A DNA stretch of 64,000 nucleotides from Euonymus europaeus. Lineage: Eukaryota; Streptophyta; Magnoliopsida; Celastrales; Celastraceae. The notes under the pieces were generated by a model. It saw only the letters and a list, made by a program, of their open reading frames with translations. It did not search any database and was not told where the DNA came from. A program made the translations under genes and the position numbers. Shown one piece after another: positions 26,495 to 39,200 of this stretch (position 1 is the first letter of the stretch; each line of letters begins with the position of its first letter). The stretch lies in contig OY756963.1 in NCBI GenBank assembly GCA_963580455.1, positions 14,155,555 to 14,219,554 of the forward strand, read 5' to 3'.

Positions 26495-29400
26495 GGTTCT
26501 TTGAATATTTCGATGCCAAAACACTAACTTTCTGTGACAAATGGACAAAACCGTTAAAAGCTCCTCCATAGAGAGAGTGGAGCAACTTCGGACCATAAAA
26601 GTTGCTCGGTGTACACTTTCTAATGTTCTTTCGTGTCAAATTTTACGAGTATAAGCTTCCTAGATTATTTCGAGGACAAAACACTAACTTTCTGTGACAA
26701 ATGGACAAAACCGTTAAAAGCTCCTCCATAGAGAGAGTTGAGCAACTTCGGACCATCAAAGTTGCTCGGTGTACACTTTTTAATGTTCTTTTATGTCAAA
26801 TTTTTCGAGTATAAGCTTCCTAGATTATTTCGATGCAAAAACCTTAACTTTCTATGACAAATAGACAAAATCAATAAAAGTTCCACCATAGAGAGAGTTG
26901 AGCAACTTCGGACCATCAAAGTTGCTCGGTGTACACATTTTAATGTTCTTCTATGTCAAATTTTACGAGTATATGCTTCCTAGATTATTTCGATGCCAAA
27001 ATCCCAAGTTTCTATGACAAAAGAACAAAATTGTTAAAAGCTCCTCCATAGAGAGCGTTGAGCAACTTCGGACCATCAAAGTTGCTCGGTGTACACTTTT
27101 TAATTTTCTTTTATGTCAAATTTTTCGAGTATAAGCTTCCTAGATTATTTCGATGCCAAAACGTTAACTTTCTATGACAAATAGACAAAACTGTTAAAAG
27201 TTCCTCCATAGAGAGAGTTGAGCAACTTCGGACCATCAAAGTTGCTCGGTGTACACTTTTTAATGTTCTTCTATGTCAAATTTTACGAGTATAAGCTTCC
27301 TAGATTATTTCGATGATAAAACACTAACTTTCTATGACAAATGGACAGTGTCGTTAAAAGCTCCTTCATAGAGAGAGTTGAGCAACTTGGGACCGTCAAA
27401 ATTGCTCGGTGTACACTTTTTATTGTTCTTCTATGTCAAATTTTATGAGTATAAGCTTCCTAGATTATTTCGATTCGAAAATCCCACGTTTCTATGACAA
27501 ATGAACAAAATTGTTAAAAGCTCCTCCATAGAGAGCGTTGAGCAACTTCGGACCATCAAAGTTGATCCGTCTACAATTTTTATTGTTCTCCTATGTCGAA
27601 TTTTATGAGTATAAGCTTCCTAGATTATTTCGATGCGAAAATCCTAATTTTCTATGAAAAATGGACAAAATAGTTAAAAAGCTCCTCCATAGAGAGAGTT
27701 CAGCAACGTCGGAGCTTCAAAGTGGCTCGCTGTCCAGTTTTTAATGTTCTTATATGTCAAATTGTACGAGCATAAGGTTCTTTGATTATTTCGATGCCAA
27801 AACACTAACTTTCTGTGACAAATGGACAAAACCGTTAAAAGCTCCTTCATAGAGAGAGTTGAGCAACTTCGGACAATCAAAGTTGCTCGGTGTACATTTT
27901 CTAGTGTTCTTCCATGTCAAATTTTTACCAGTATAAGCTTCCTATATTATTTCGAGGACAAAACACTAACTTTCTGTGACAAATAGACAAAACCGTTAAA
28001 AGCTCCTCCATAGAGAGAGTTGAGCAACTTCGGACCATCAAAGTTGCTCGGTGTACACATTCTAATGTTCTTCCATGTCAAATTTTATGAGTATAAGCTT
28101 CCTAGATTTTTTCGACGACAAAACACTAACTTTCTATGACAAATGGATAAAATTATTAAGAGCTCGTCCATAGAGAGAGTTGAGCAACTTCGGACCATCA
28201 AAGTTGCTCGGTGTACACTTTTTAATGTTCTTTTATGTCAAATTTTTCGAGTATAAGCTTCCTAGATTATTTCGATGCCAAAACCTTAACTTTCTATGAA
28301 AAATAGACAAAACCGTTAAAAGTTCCTCCATAGAGAGAATTGAGCAACTTCGGACCATCAAAGTTGCTCGGTGTACACATTTTAATGTTCTTCTATGTCA
28401 AATTTTAGGAGTATAAGCTTTCTAGATTATTTCGATGATAAAACATTAACTTCCAACGACAAATGGACAGTGTCGTTAAAAGCTCCTCCATAGAGAGAGT
28501 TGAGCAACTTGGGACCGTCAAAGTTGCTCGGTATACACTTTTTTTTTCTTCTATGTCAAATTTTATGAGTATAAGCTTCCTAGATTATTTCGATGCCAAA
28601 ATCCCACGTTTCTATGACAAATGAACAAAATTGTTAAAAGCTCCTCCATAGAGAGCGTTGAGCAACTTCGGACCATCAAAGTTGATCGGTCTACAATTTT
28701 TATTGTTCTCCTATGTCAAATTTTATGAGTATAAGCTTCCTAGATTATTTCGATGCCAAAATCCAAAGTTTCTATGACAAATGGACAAAATAGTTAAAAA
28801 GCTCCTCCATAGAGAGAGTTCAGCAACGTCGGATCTTCGAAGTGGCTCGCTGTCCAGTTTTTAATGTTCTTCTATCTCAAATTGTACGAGTATAAGGTTC
28901 TTCGAATATTTCGATGCCAAAACACTAACTTTCTGTGACAAATGGACAAAACCGTTAAAAGCTCCTCCATAGAGAGAGTTGAGCAACTTCGGACCATCAA
29001 AGTTGCTCGGTGTACACTTTCTAATGTTCTTCCGTGTCAAATTTTACGAGTATAAGCTTCCTAGATTATTTCGAGGACAAAACACTAACTTTCTGTGACA
29101 AATGGACAAAACTGTTAAAAGCTCCTCCATAGAGAGAGTTGAGCAACTTCGGACCATCAAAGTTGCTCGGTGTACACTTTCTAATGTTCTTCCATGTCAA
29201 ATTTTATGAGTATAAGCTTCCTAGATTATTTCGACGACAAAACACTAACTTTCTATGACAAATGGATAAAATTATTAAAAGCTCTTACATAGAGAGAGTT
29301 GAGCAACTTCGGACCATCAAAGTTGCTCGGTGTACACTTTCTAATGTTCTTCCGTGTCAAATTTTACGAGTATAAGCTTCCTAGATTATTTCGAGGACAA

Positions 29401-30496
29401 AACACTAACTTTCTGTGACAAATGGACAAAACTGTTAAAAGCTCCTCCATAGAGAGAGTTGAGCAACTTCGGACCATCAAAGTTGCTCGGTGTACACTTT
29501 TTAATGTTCTTCCATGTCAAATTTTACGAGTATAAGCTTCCTAGATTATTTCGATGATAAAACACTAACTTTCTATGACAAATGGACAGTGTCGTTAAAA
29601 GCTCCTCCACAGAGAGAGTTGAGCAACTTGGGACCGTAAAAGTTGCTCGGTGTACACATTCTAATGTTCTTCCATGTCAAATTTTATGAGTATAAGCTTC
29701 CTAGATTTTTTCGACGACAAAACACTAACTTTCTATGACAAATGAACAAAATTGTTAAGAGCTCGTCCATAGAGAGAGTTGAGGAACTTCGGACCATCAA
29801 AGTTGCTCGGTGTACACTTTTTAATGTTCTTTTATGTCAAATTTTTCGAGTATAAGCTTCCTAGATTATTTCGATGCCAAAACCTTAACTTTCTATGAAA
29901 AATAGACAAAACCGTTAAAAGTTCCTCCATAGAGAGAATTGAGCAACTTCGGACCATCAAAGTTGCTCGGTGTACACATTTTAATGTTCTTCTATGTCAA
30001 ATTTTACGAGTATAAGCTTCCTAGATTATTTCGATGATAAAACACTAACTTTCTATGACAAATGAACAGTGTCGTTAAAAGCTCCTTCATAGAGAGAGTT
30101 GAGCAACTTGGGACCGTCAAAGTTGCTCGGTGTACACTTTTTATTGTTCTTCTATGTCAAATTTTATGAGTATAAGCTTCCTAGGTTATTTCGATGCCAA
30201 AATCCCACGTTTCTATGACAAATGAACAAAATTGTTAAAAGCTCCTCCATAGAGAGCGTTAAGCAACATCGGACCATCAAAGTTGTTCGGTCTACAATTT
30301 TTATTGTTCTCCTATGTTAAATTTTATGAGTATAAGCTTCCTAGATTATTTCGATGCGAAAATCCAAAGTATCTATGACAAATGGACAAAATAGTTAAAA
30401 AGCTCCTCCATAGGGAGAGTTCAGCAACGTCGGAGCTTCAAAGTGGCTCGCTGTCCAGTTTTTAATATTCTTCTATGTCAAATTGTACGAGTATAA
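26495..30496. repeat. HOR block with M-monomer spacings of 1,281, 1,120 and 1,601 bp
   Basis: M monomers at 26,495, 27,776, 28,896 and 30,497 divide this stretch into 8, 7 and 10 monomers. The content resembles the following 9-mer HOR: GAACAAAATTG, CTCTTACATAG and TTCCAACGAC variants all appear. Copies are rearranged rather than in simple register. For example, two nearly identical monomer pairs lie near 29.0 and 29.3 kb. No gene is seen. Confidence 0.7.
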
Positions 30497-33400
30497 GGTC
30501 CTTTGAATATTTAGATGCCAAAACACTAACTTTCTGTGACAAATGGACAAAACCGTTAAAAGCTCCTCCATAGAGAGAGTTGAGCAACTTCGGACCATCA
30601 AAGTTGCTCGGTGTACACTTTCTAATGTTCTTCCGTGTCAAATTTTACGAGTATAAGCTTCCTAGATTATTTCGAGGACAAAACACTAACTTTCTGTGAT
30701 AAATGGACAAAACCGTTAAAAGCTCCTCCATAGAGAGAGTTGAGCAACTTAGGACCATCAAAGTTGCTCGGTGTACACTTTCTAATGTTCTTCCATGTCA
30801 AATTTTATGAGTATAAGCTTCCTAGATTATTTCGACGACAAAACACTAACTTTCTATGACAAATGGATAAAATTATTAAAAGCTCTTACATAGAGAGAGT
30901 TGAGCAACTTCGGACCATCAAAGTTGCTCAATGTACACTTTTTAATGTTCTTCTATGTCAAATTTTACGAGTATAAGCTTCCTAGATTATTTCGATGATA
31001 AAACACTAACTTTCTATGACAAATGGACAGTGTCGTTAAAAGCTCCTCCACAGAGAGAGTTGAGCAACTTGGGACCGTAAAAGTTGCTCGGTGTACACTT
31101 TTATTGTTCTTCTATGTCAAATTTTATGAGTATAAGCTTCCTAGATTATTTCGATGCCAAAATCCCAAGTTTCTATGACAAATGAACAAAATTGTTAAAA
31201 GCTCCTCCATAGAGAACGTTGAGGAACTTCGGACAATCAAAGTTGCTCGGTTTACATTTTTTAATGTTCTTTTATGTCAAATTTTTCGAGTATAAGCTTC
31301 CTAGATTATTTCGATGACAAAACCTTAACTTTCTATGACAAATAGACAAAACCGTTAAAAGTTCCTCCACAGAGAGAATTGAGCAACTTCGCACCATCAA
31401 AGTTGCTCGGTGTACACATTTTAATGTTCTTCTATGTCAAATTTTACGAGTATAAGCTTCCTAGATTATTTCGATGATAAAACATTAACTTCCAACGACA
31501 AATGGACAGTATCGTTAAAAGCTCCTCCAAAGAGAGAGTTGAGCAACTTTGGACCATCAAAGTTGCTCGGTATACATTTTTTTTTCTTCTATGTCAAATT
31601 TTATGAGTATAAGCTTCCTAGGTTATTTCGATGCCAAAATCCCACGTTTCTATGACAAATGAACAAAATTGTTAAAAGCTCCTCCATAGAGAGCGTTAAG
31701 CAACATCGGACCATCAAAGTTGTTCGGTCTAGAATTTTTATTGTTCTCCTATGTTAAATTTTATGAGTATAAGCTTCCTAGATTATTTCGATGCGAAAAT
31801 CCAAAGTTTCTAAGACAAATGGACAAAATAGTTAAAAAGCTCCTCCATAGAGAGAGTTCAGCAACGTCGGAGCTTCAAAGTGGCTCGCTGTCCAGTTTTT
31901 AATATTCTTCTATGTCAAATTGTACGAGTATAAGGTTCTTTGAATATTTCGATGCCAAAACACTAACTTTCTGTGACAAATGGACAAAACCGTTAAAAGC
32001 TCCTCCATAGAGAGAGTTGAGCAACTTCGGACCATCAAAGTTGCTCGGTGTACACTTTCTAATGTTCTTCCGTGTCAAATTTTACGAGTATAAGCTTCCT
32101 AGATTATTTCGAGGACAAAACACTAACTTTCTGTGACAAATGGACAAAACCGTTAAAAGCTCCTCCATAGAGAGAGTTGAGCAACTTAGGACCATCAAAG
32201 TTGCTCGGTGTACACTTTCTAATGTTCTTCCATGTCAAATATTATGAGTATAAGCTTCCTAGATTATTTCGACGACAAAACACTAACTTTCTATGACAAA
32301 TGGATAAAATTATTAAAAGCTCTTATATAGAGAGAGTTGAGCAACTTCGGACCATCAAAGTTGCTCAATGTACACTTTTTAATGTTCTTCTATGTCAAAT
32401 TTTACGAGTATAAGCTTCCTAGATTATTTCGATGATAAAACACTAACTTTCTATGACAAATGGACAGTGTTGTTAAAAGCTCCTCCACAGAGAGAGTTGA
32501 GCAACTTGGGACCGTAAAAGTTGCTCGGTGTACACTTTTTATTGTTCTTCTATGTCAAATTTTATGAGTATAACCTTCCTAGATTATTTCGATGCCAAAA
32601 TCCCAAGTTTCTATGACAAATGAACAAAATTGTTAAAAGCTCCTCCATAGAGAACGTTGAGGAACTTCGGACCATCAAAGTTGCTCGGTTTACATTTTTT
32701 AATGTTCTTTTATGTCAAATTTTTCGAGTATAAGCTTCCTAGATTATTTCGATGCCAAAACCATAACTTTCTATGACAAATAGACAAAATGGTTAAAAGT
32801 TCCTCCATAGAGAGAATTGAGCAACTTCGGACCATCAAAGTTGCCGGTGTACACATTTTAATGTTCTTCTATGTCAAATTTTACGAGTATAAGCTTCCTA
32901 GATTATTTCGATGATAAAACATTAACTTCCAACGACAAATGGACAGTATCGTTAAAAGCTCCTCCATAGAGAGAGTTGAGCAACTTGGGACCGTCAAAGT
33001 TGCTCGGTATACTTTTTTTTTTCTTCTATGTCAAATTTTATGAGTATAAGCTTCCTAGATTATTTCGATGCCAAAATCCCACGTTTCTATGAAAAATGAA
33101 CAAAATTGTTAAAAGCTCCTCCATAGAGAGCGTTAAGCAACATCGGACCATCAAAGTTGTTCGGTCTACAATTTTTATTGTTCTCCTATGTCAAATTTTA
33201 TGAGTATAAGCTTCCTTGATTATTTCGATGCGAAAATCCAAAGTTTCTATGACAAATGGACAAAATAGTTAAAAAGCTCCTCCATAGAGAGAGTTCAGCA
33301 ATGTCGGAGCTTCAAAGTGGCTCGCTGTCCAGTTTTTAATGTTCTTCTATGTCAAATAGTACGAGTATAAGGTTCTTTGAATATTTCGATGCCAAAACAC

Positions 33401-36237
33401 TAACTTTCTGTGACAAATGGACAAAACCGTTAAAAGCTCCTCCATAGAGAGAGTTGAGCAACTTCAGACCATCAAAGTTGCTCGGTGTACACTTTCTAAT
33501 GTTCTTCTGTGTCAAATTTTACGAGTATAAGCTTCCTAGATTATTTCGAGGACAAAACACTAACTTTCTGTGACAAATGGACAAAACCGTTAAAAGCTCC
33601 TCCATAGAGAGAGTTGAGCAACTTCGGACCATCAAAGTTGCTCGGTGTACACTTTCTAATGTTCTTCCATGTCAAATTTTAAGAGTATAAGCTTTCTAGA
33701 TTATTTCGACGACAAAACACTAACTTTCTATGACAAATGGATAAAATTATTAAAAGCTCTTACATAGAGAGAGTTGAGCAACTTCGGACCATCAAAGTTG
33801 CTCAATGTACACTTTTTAATGTTCTTCTATGTCAAATTTTACGAGTATATGCTTCCTAGATTATTTCGATGATAAAACACTAACTTTCTATGACAAATGG
33901 ACAGTGTCGTTAAAAGCTCCTCCACAGAGAGAGTTGAGCAACTTGGGACCGTAAAAGTTGCTCGGTGTACACTTTTTATTGTTCTTCTATGTCAAATTTT
34001 ATGAGTATAAGCTTCCTAGATTATTTCGATGCCAAAATCCCAAGTTTCTATGACAAATGAACAAAATTGTTAAAAGCTCCTCCATAGAGAGCGTTGAGGA
34101 ACTTCGGACCTTCAAAGTTGCTCGGTTTACATTTTTTAACGTTCTTTTATGTCAAATTTTTCGAGTATAAGCTTCCTAGATTATTTCGATGCCAAAACCA
34201 TAACTTTCTATGACAAATAGACAAAATGGTTAAAAGTTCCTCCATAGAGAGAATTGAGCAACTTCGGACCATCAAAGTTGCCGGTGTACACATTTTAATG
34301 TTCATCTATGTCAAATTTTACGAGTATAAGCTTCCTAGATTATTTCGATGATAAAACATTAACTTCCAACGACAAATGGACAGTATCGTTAAAAGCTCCC
34401 CCATAGAGAGAGTTGAGCAACTTGGAACCGTAGAAGTTGCTCGGTATACTTTTTTTTTTCTTCTATGTCAAATTTTATGAGTATAAGCTTCCTAGATTAT
34501 TTCGATGCCAAAATCCCACGTTTCTATGAAAAATGAACAAAATTGTTAAAAGCTCCTCCATAGAGAGCGTTAAGCAACATCGGACCATCAAAGTTGTTCG
34601 GTCTACAATTTTTATTGTTCTCCTATGTCAAATTTTATGAGTATAAGCTTCCTAGATTATTTCGATGCGAAAATCCAAAGTTTCTATGACAAATGGACAA
34701 AATAGTTAAAAAGCTCCTCCATAGAGAGAGTTCAGCAATGTCGGAGCTTCAAAGTGGCTCGCTGTCCAGTTTTTAATGTTCTTCTATGTCAAATAGTACG
34801 AGTATAAGGTTCTTTGAATATTTCGATGCCAAAACACTAACTTTCTGTGAGAAATGGACAAAACCGTTAAAAGCTCCTCCATAGAGAGAGTTGAGCAACT
34901 TCAGACCATCAAAGTTGCTCGGTGTACACTTTCTAATGTTCTTCCGTGTCAAATTTTACGAGTATAAGCTTCCTAGATTATTTCGAGGACAAAACACTAA
35001 CTTTCTGTGACAAATGGACAAAACCGTTAAAAGCTCCTCCATAGAGAGAGTTGAACAACTTCGGACCATCACGGTGTACACTTTCTAATGTTCTTCCATG
35101 TCAAATTTTATGAGTATAAGTTTCCTAGATTATTTCGACGACAAAACACTAACTTTCTATGACAAATGGATAAAATTAATAAAAGCTCTTACATAGAGAG
35201 AGTTGAGCAACTTCGGACCATCAAAGTTGCTCGGTGTACACTTTTTAATGTTCTTCCATGTCAAATTTTACGAGTATAAGCTTCCTAGATTATTTCGATG
35301 ATAAAACACTAACTTTCTATGACAAATGGACAGTGTCGTTAAAAGCTCCTCCATAGAGAGAGTTGAGCAACTTGGGACCGTCAAAGTTGCTCGGTGTACA
35401 CTTTTTATTGTTCTTCTATGTCAAATTTTATGAGTATAAGCTTCCTAGATTATTTCGATGCCAAAATCTCAAGTTTCTATGACAAATGAACAAAATTGTT
35501 AAAAGCACCTCCGTAGAGAGCGTTGAGCAACTTCGGACCATCAAAGTTGCTCGGTTTACATTTCTTAATGTTCTTTTACGTCAAATTTTTCGAGTATAAG
35601 CTTCCTAGATTATTTCGATGCCAAAACCTTAACTTTCTATGACAAAGAGACAAAACCGTTAAAAGTTCCTCCATAGAGAGAGTTGAGCAACTTCGTACCA
35701 TCAAAGTTGCTCGGTGTACACATTTTAATGTTCTTCTATGTCAAATTTTACGAGTATAAGCTTCATCTTATTTCGATGATAAAACACTAACTTTCTATGA
35801 CAAATGGACAATGTCGTTAAAAGCTCCTCCATAGAGAGAGTTGAGCAACTTGGGACCGTCAAAGTTGCTCGGTGTACACTTTTTATTGTTCTTCTATGTC
35901 AAATTTTATGAGTATAAGCTTCCTAGATTATTTCGATTCCAAAATCCCACGTTTCTATGACAAATGAACAAAATTGTTAAAAGCTCCTCCATAGAAAGCG
36001 TTGAGCAACTTCGGACCACCAAGTTGCTCGGTCTACAATTTTTATTTTTCTCCTATGTCAAATTTTATGAGTATAAGCTTCCTAGATTATTTCGATGCGA
36101 AAATCCAAAGTTTCTATGACAAATGGACAAAATAGTTAAAAAGCTCCTCCATAGAGAGAGTTCAGCAACGTCGGAGCTTCAAAGTGGCTCACTATCCAGT
36201 TTTTAATGTTCTTCTATGTCAAATTGTACGAGTATAA
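30497..36237. repeat. 9-mer higher-order repeat: three 1,437-bp copies plus one of 1,430 bp
   Basis: M monomers fall at 30,497, 31,934, 33,371, 34,808 and 36,238, giving spacings of 1,437, 1,437, 1,437 and 1,430 bp. Shared private variants include TTGCTCAATGTACAC, TTGAGGAACTTCGG, CATTAACTTCCAACGAC and a T-run where TTTTATTGTTCTTC is collapsed. A 2-bp deletion, GTTGCCGGTG for GTTGCTCGGTG, is present near 32,841 and 34,278 but absent near 31,403, so it arose in one copy and was then duplicated. The last unit is more changed and carries extra small deletions near 35,071 and 35,765. Confidence 0.85.
35055..35085. repeat. Monomer with an 8-bp deletion of the right dyad arm
   Basis: GGACCATCACGGTGTACAC replaces GGACCATCAAAGTTGCTCGGTGTACAC. 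The left arm is also changed (GAACAACTT). This monomer cannot form the canonical dyad. Confidence 0.8.
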
Positions 36238-39200
36238 GGGTCTTTGAATATTTCGATGACAAAACACTAACTTTCTGTGACAAATGGACAAAACCGTTAA
36301 AAGCTCCTCCATAGAGAGAGTTGAGCAACTTCGGACCATCAAAGTTGCTCGCTGTACACTTTCTAATGTTCTTCCATGTCAAATATTATGAGTATAAGCT
36401 TCCTAGATTATTTCGACGACAAAACACTAACTTTCTATGACAAATGTATAAAACCGTTAAAAGCTCCTCCATAGAGAGAGTTGAGCAACTTCGGACCATC
36501 AAAGTTGCTCGGTGTACACTTTTTAATGTTCTTCTATGTCAAATTTTACGAGTATAAGCTTCCTAGATTATTTCGATGATAAAACACTAACTTTCTATGA
36601 CAAATGGACAGTGTCGTTAAAAGCTCCTCCATAGAGAGAGTTGAGCAACTTGGGACCGTCAAAGTTGCTCGGTGTACACTTTTTATTGTTCTTCTATGTC
36701 AAATTTTATGAGTATAAGCTTCCTAGATTATTTCGACGACAAAACACTAACTTTCTATGACAAATGGATAAAATTAATAAAAGCTCCTACATAGAGAGAG
36801 TTGAGCAACTTCGGACCATCAAAGTTGCTCGGTGTACACTTTTTAATGTTCTTCCATGTCAAATTTTACGAGTATAAGCTTCCTAGATTATTTCGATGAT
36901 AAAACACTAACTTTCTATGACAAATGGACAGTGTCGTTAAAAGCTCCTTCATAGAGAGAGTTGAGCAACTTGGGACCGTCAAAGTTGCTCGGTGTACACT
37001 TTTTATTGTTCTTCTATGTCAAATTTTATGAGTATAAGCTTCCTAGATTATTTCGATTCCAAAATCCCATGTTTCTATGACAAATGAACAAAATTGTTAA
37101 AAGCTCCTCCATAGAAACCGTTGAGCAACTTCGGACCACCAAAGTTGCTCGGTCTACAATTTTTATTTTTCTCCTATGTCAAATTTTATGAGTATAAGCT
37201 TCCTAGATTATTTCGATGCGAAAATCCAAAGTTTCTATGACAAATGGACAAAATAGTTAAAAAACTCTTCCATAGAGAGAGTTCAGCAACGTCGTAGCTT
37301 CAAAGTGGCTCACTATCCAGTTTTTAAAGTTCTTCTATGTCAAATTGTACGAGTACAAGGTTCTTTGATTATTTCGATTCCAAAACACTAATTTTCTGTG
37401 ACAAACGGAAAAAACTGTTAAAAGCTCCTCCATAGAGAGAGTTGAGCAACTTCGGACCATCAAAGTTGCTCGGTGTACATTTTCTAATGTTCTTCCATGT
37501 CAAATTTTACGAGTATAAGCTTCCTAGATTATTTCAAGGACAAAACACTAACTTTCTGTGACAAATAGACAAAACGGTTAAAAGCTCCTCCATAGAGAGA
37601 GTTGAGCAACTTCGGACCATCAAAGTTGCTCGGTGTACACTTTCTAATGTTCTTCCATGTCAAATTTTATGAGTATAAGCTTCCTAGATTATTTCGACGA
37701 CAAAACACTAACTTTCTATGAGAAATGGATAAAATTATTAAAAGCTCCTACATAGAGAGAGTTGAGCAACTTCGGACCATCAAAGTTGCTCGGTGTACAC
37801 TTTTTAATGTTCTTTTATGTAAAACTTTTCGAGTATAGGCTTCCTAAATTATTTCGATGCCAAAACCATAACTTTCTATGACAAATAGACAAAACCGTTA
37901 AAAGTTCCTCCATAGAGAGAGTTGAGCAACTTCGGACCATCAAATTTGCTCGGTGTACATTTTCTAATGTTCTTCCATGCCAAATTTTACGAGTATAACT
38001 TCCTAGATTATTTCAAGGACAAAACACTAACTTTCTGTGACAAATAGACAAAACGGTTAAAAGCTCCTCCATAGAGAGAGTTGAGCAACTTCGGACCATC
38101 AAAGTTGCTCGGTGCACACTTTCTAATGTTCTTCCATGTCAACTTTTATGAGTATAAGCTTCCTAGATTATTTCGACGACAAAACACTAACTTTCTATGA
38201 CAAATGGATAAAATTATTAAAAGCTCCTCCATAGAGAGAGTTGAGCAACTTCGGACCATCAAAGTTGCTCGGTGTACACTTTTTAATGTTCTTTTATGTC
38301 AAATTTTTCGACTATAAGCTTCCTAGATTATTTCGATGCCAAAACTATAACTTTCTATGACAAATAGACAAAACCGTTAAAAGTTCCTCCATAGAGAGAG
38401 TTGAACAACTTCGGACCATCAAAGTTGCTCGGTGTACACATTTTAATGTTCTTTTATGTCAAATTTTACGAGTATAAGCTTCCTAGATTATTTCGATGAT
38501 AAAACACTAACTTTCTACGACAAATGGACAGTGTCGTTAAAAGCTCCTCCATAGAAAGAGTTGAGCAACTTGGGACCGTCAAAGTTGCTCGGTGTACACT
38601 TTTTTTTTCATCTATGTAAAATTTTATGAGTATAAGCTTCCTAGATTATTTCGATGCCAAAATCCCTCGTTTCTATGACAAATGAACAAAATTGTTAAAA
38701 GCTCCTCCATAGAGAGCGTTAAGCAACATCAGACCATCAAAGTTGCTCGAACTATAATTTTTATTTTTCTCCTATGTCAAATTTTATGAGTATAAGCTTC
38801 CTAGATTATTTCGATGCGAAAATCCAAAGTTTCTATGACAAATGGACAAAATAGTTAAAAAGCTCTTCCATAGAGAGAGTTCAGCAACGTCGGAGCTTCA
38901 AAGTGGCTCGCTGTCCAGTTTTTAATGTTCTTCTATGTCAAATTGTACGGGTATAAGGTTCTTCGATTATTTCGATGCCAAAACACTAACTTTCTGTGAC
39001 AAATGGACAAAACCGTTAAAAGCTCCTCCATAGAGAGAGTTGAGCAACTTCGGACCATAAAAGTTGCTCGGTGTACACTTTCTAATGTTCTTCCGTGTCA
39101 AATTTTACGAGTATAAGCTTCCTAGAATATTTCGAGGACAAAGCACTAACTTTCTGTGACAAATGGACAAAACCGTTAAAAGCTCCTCCATAGAGAGAGT

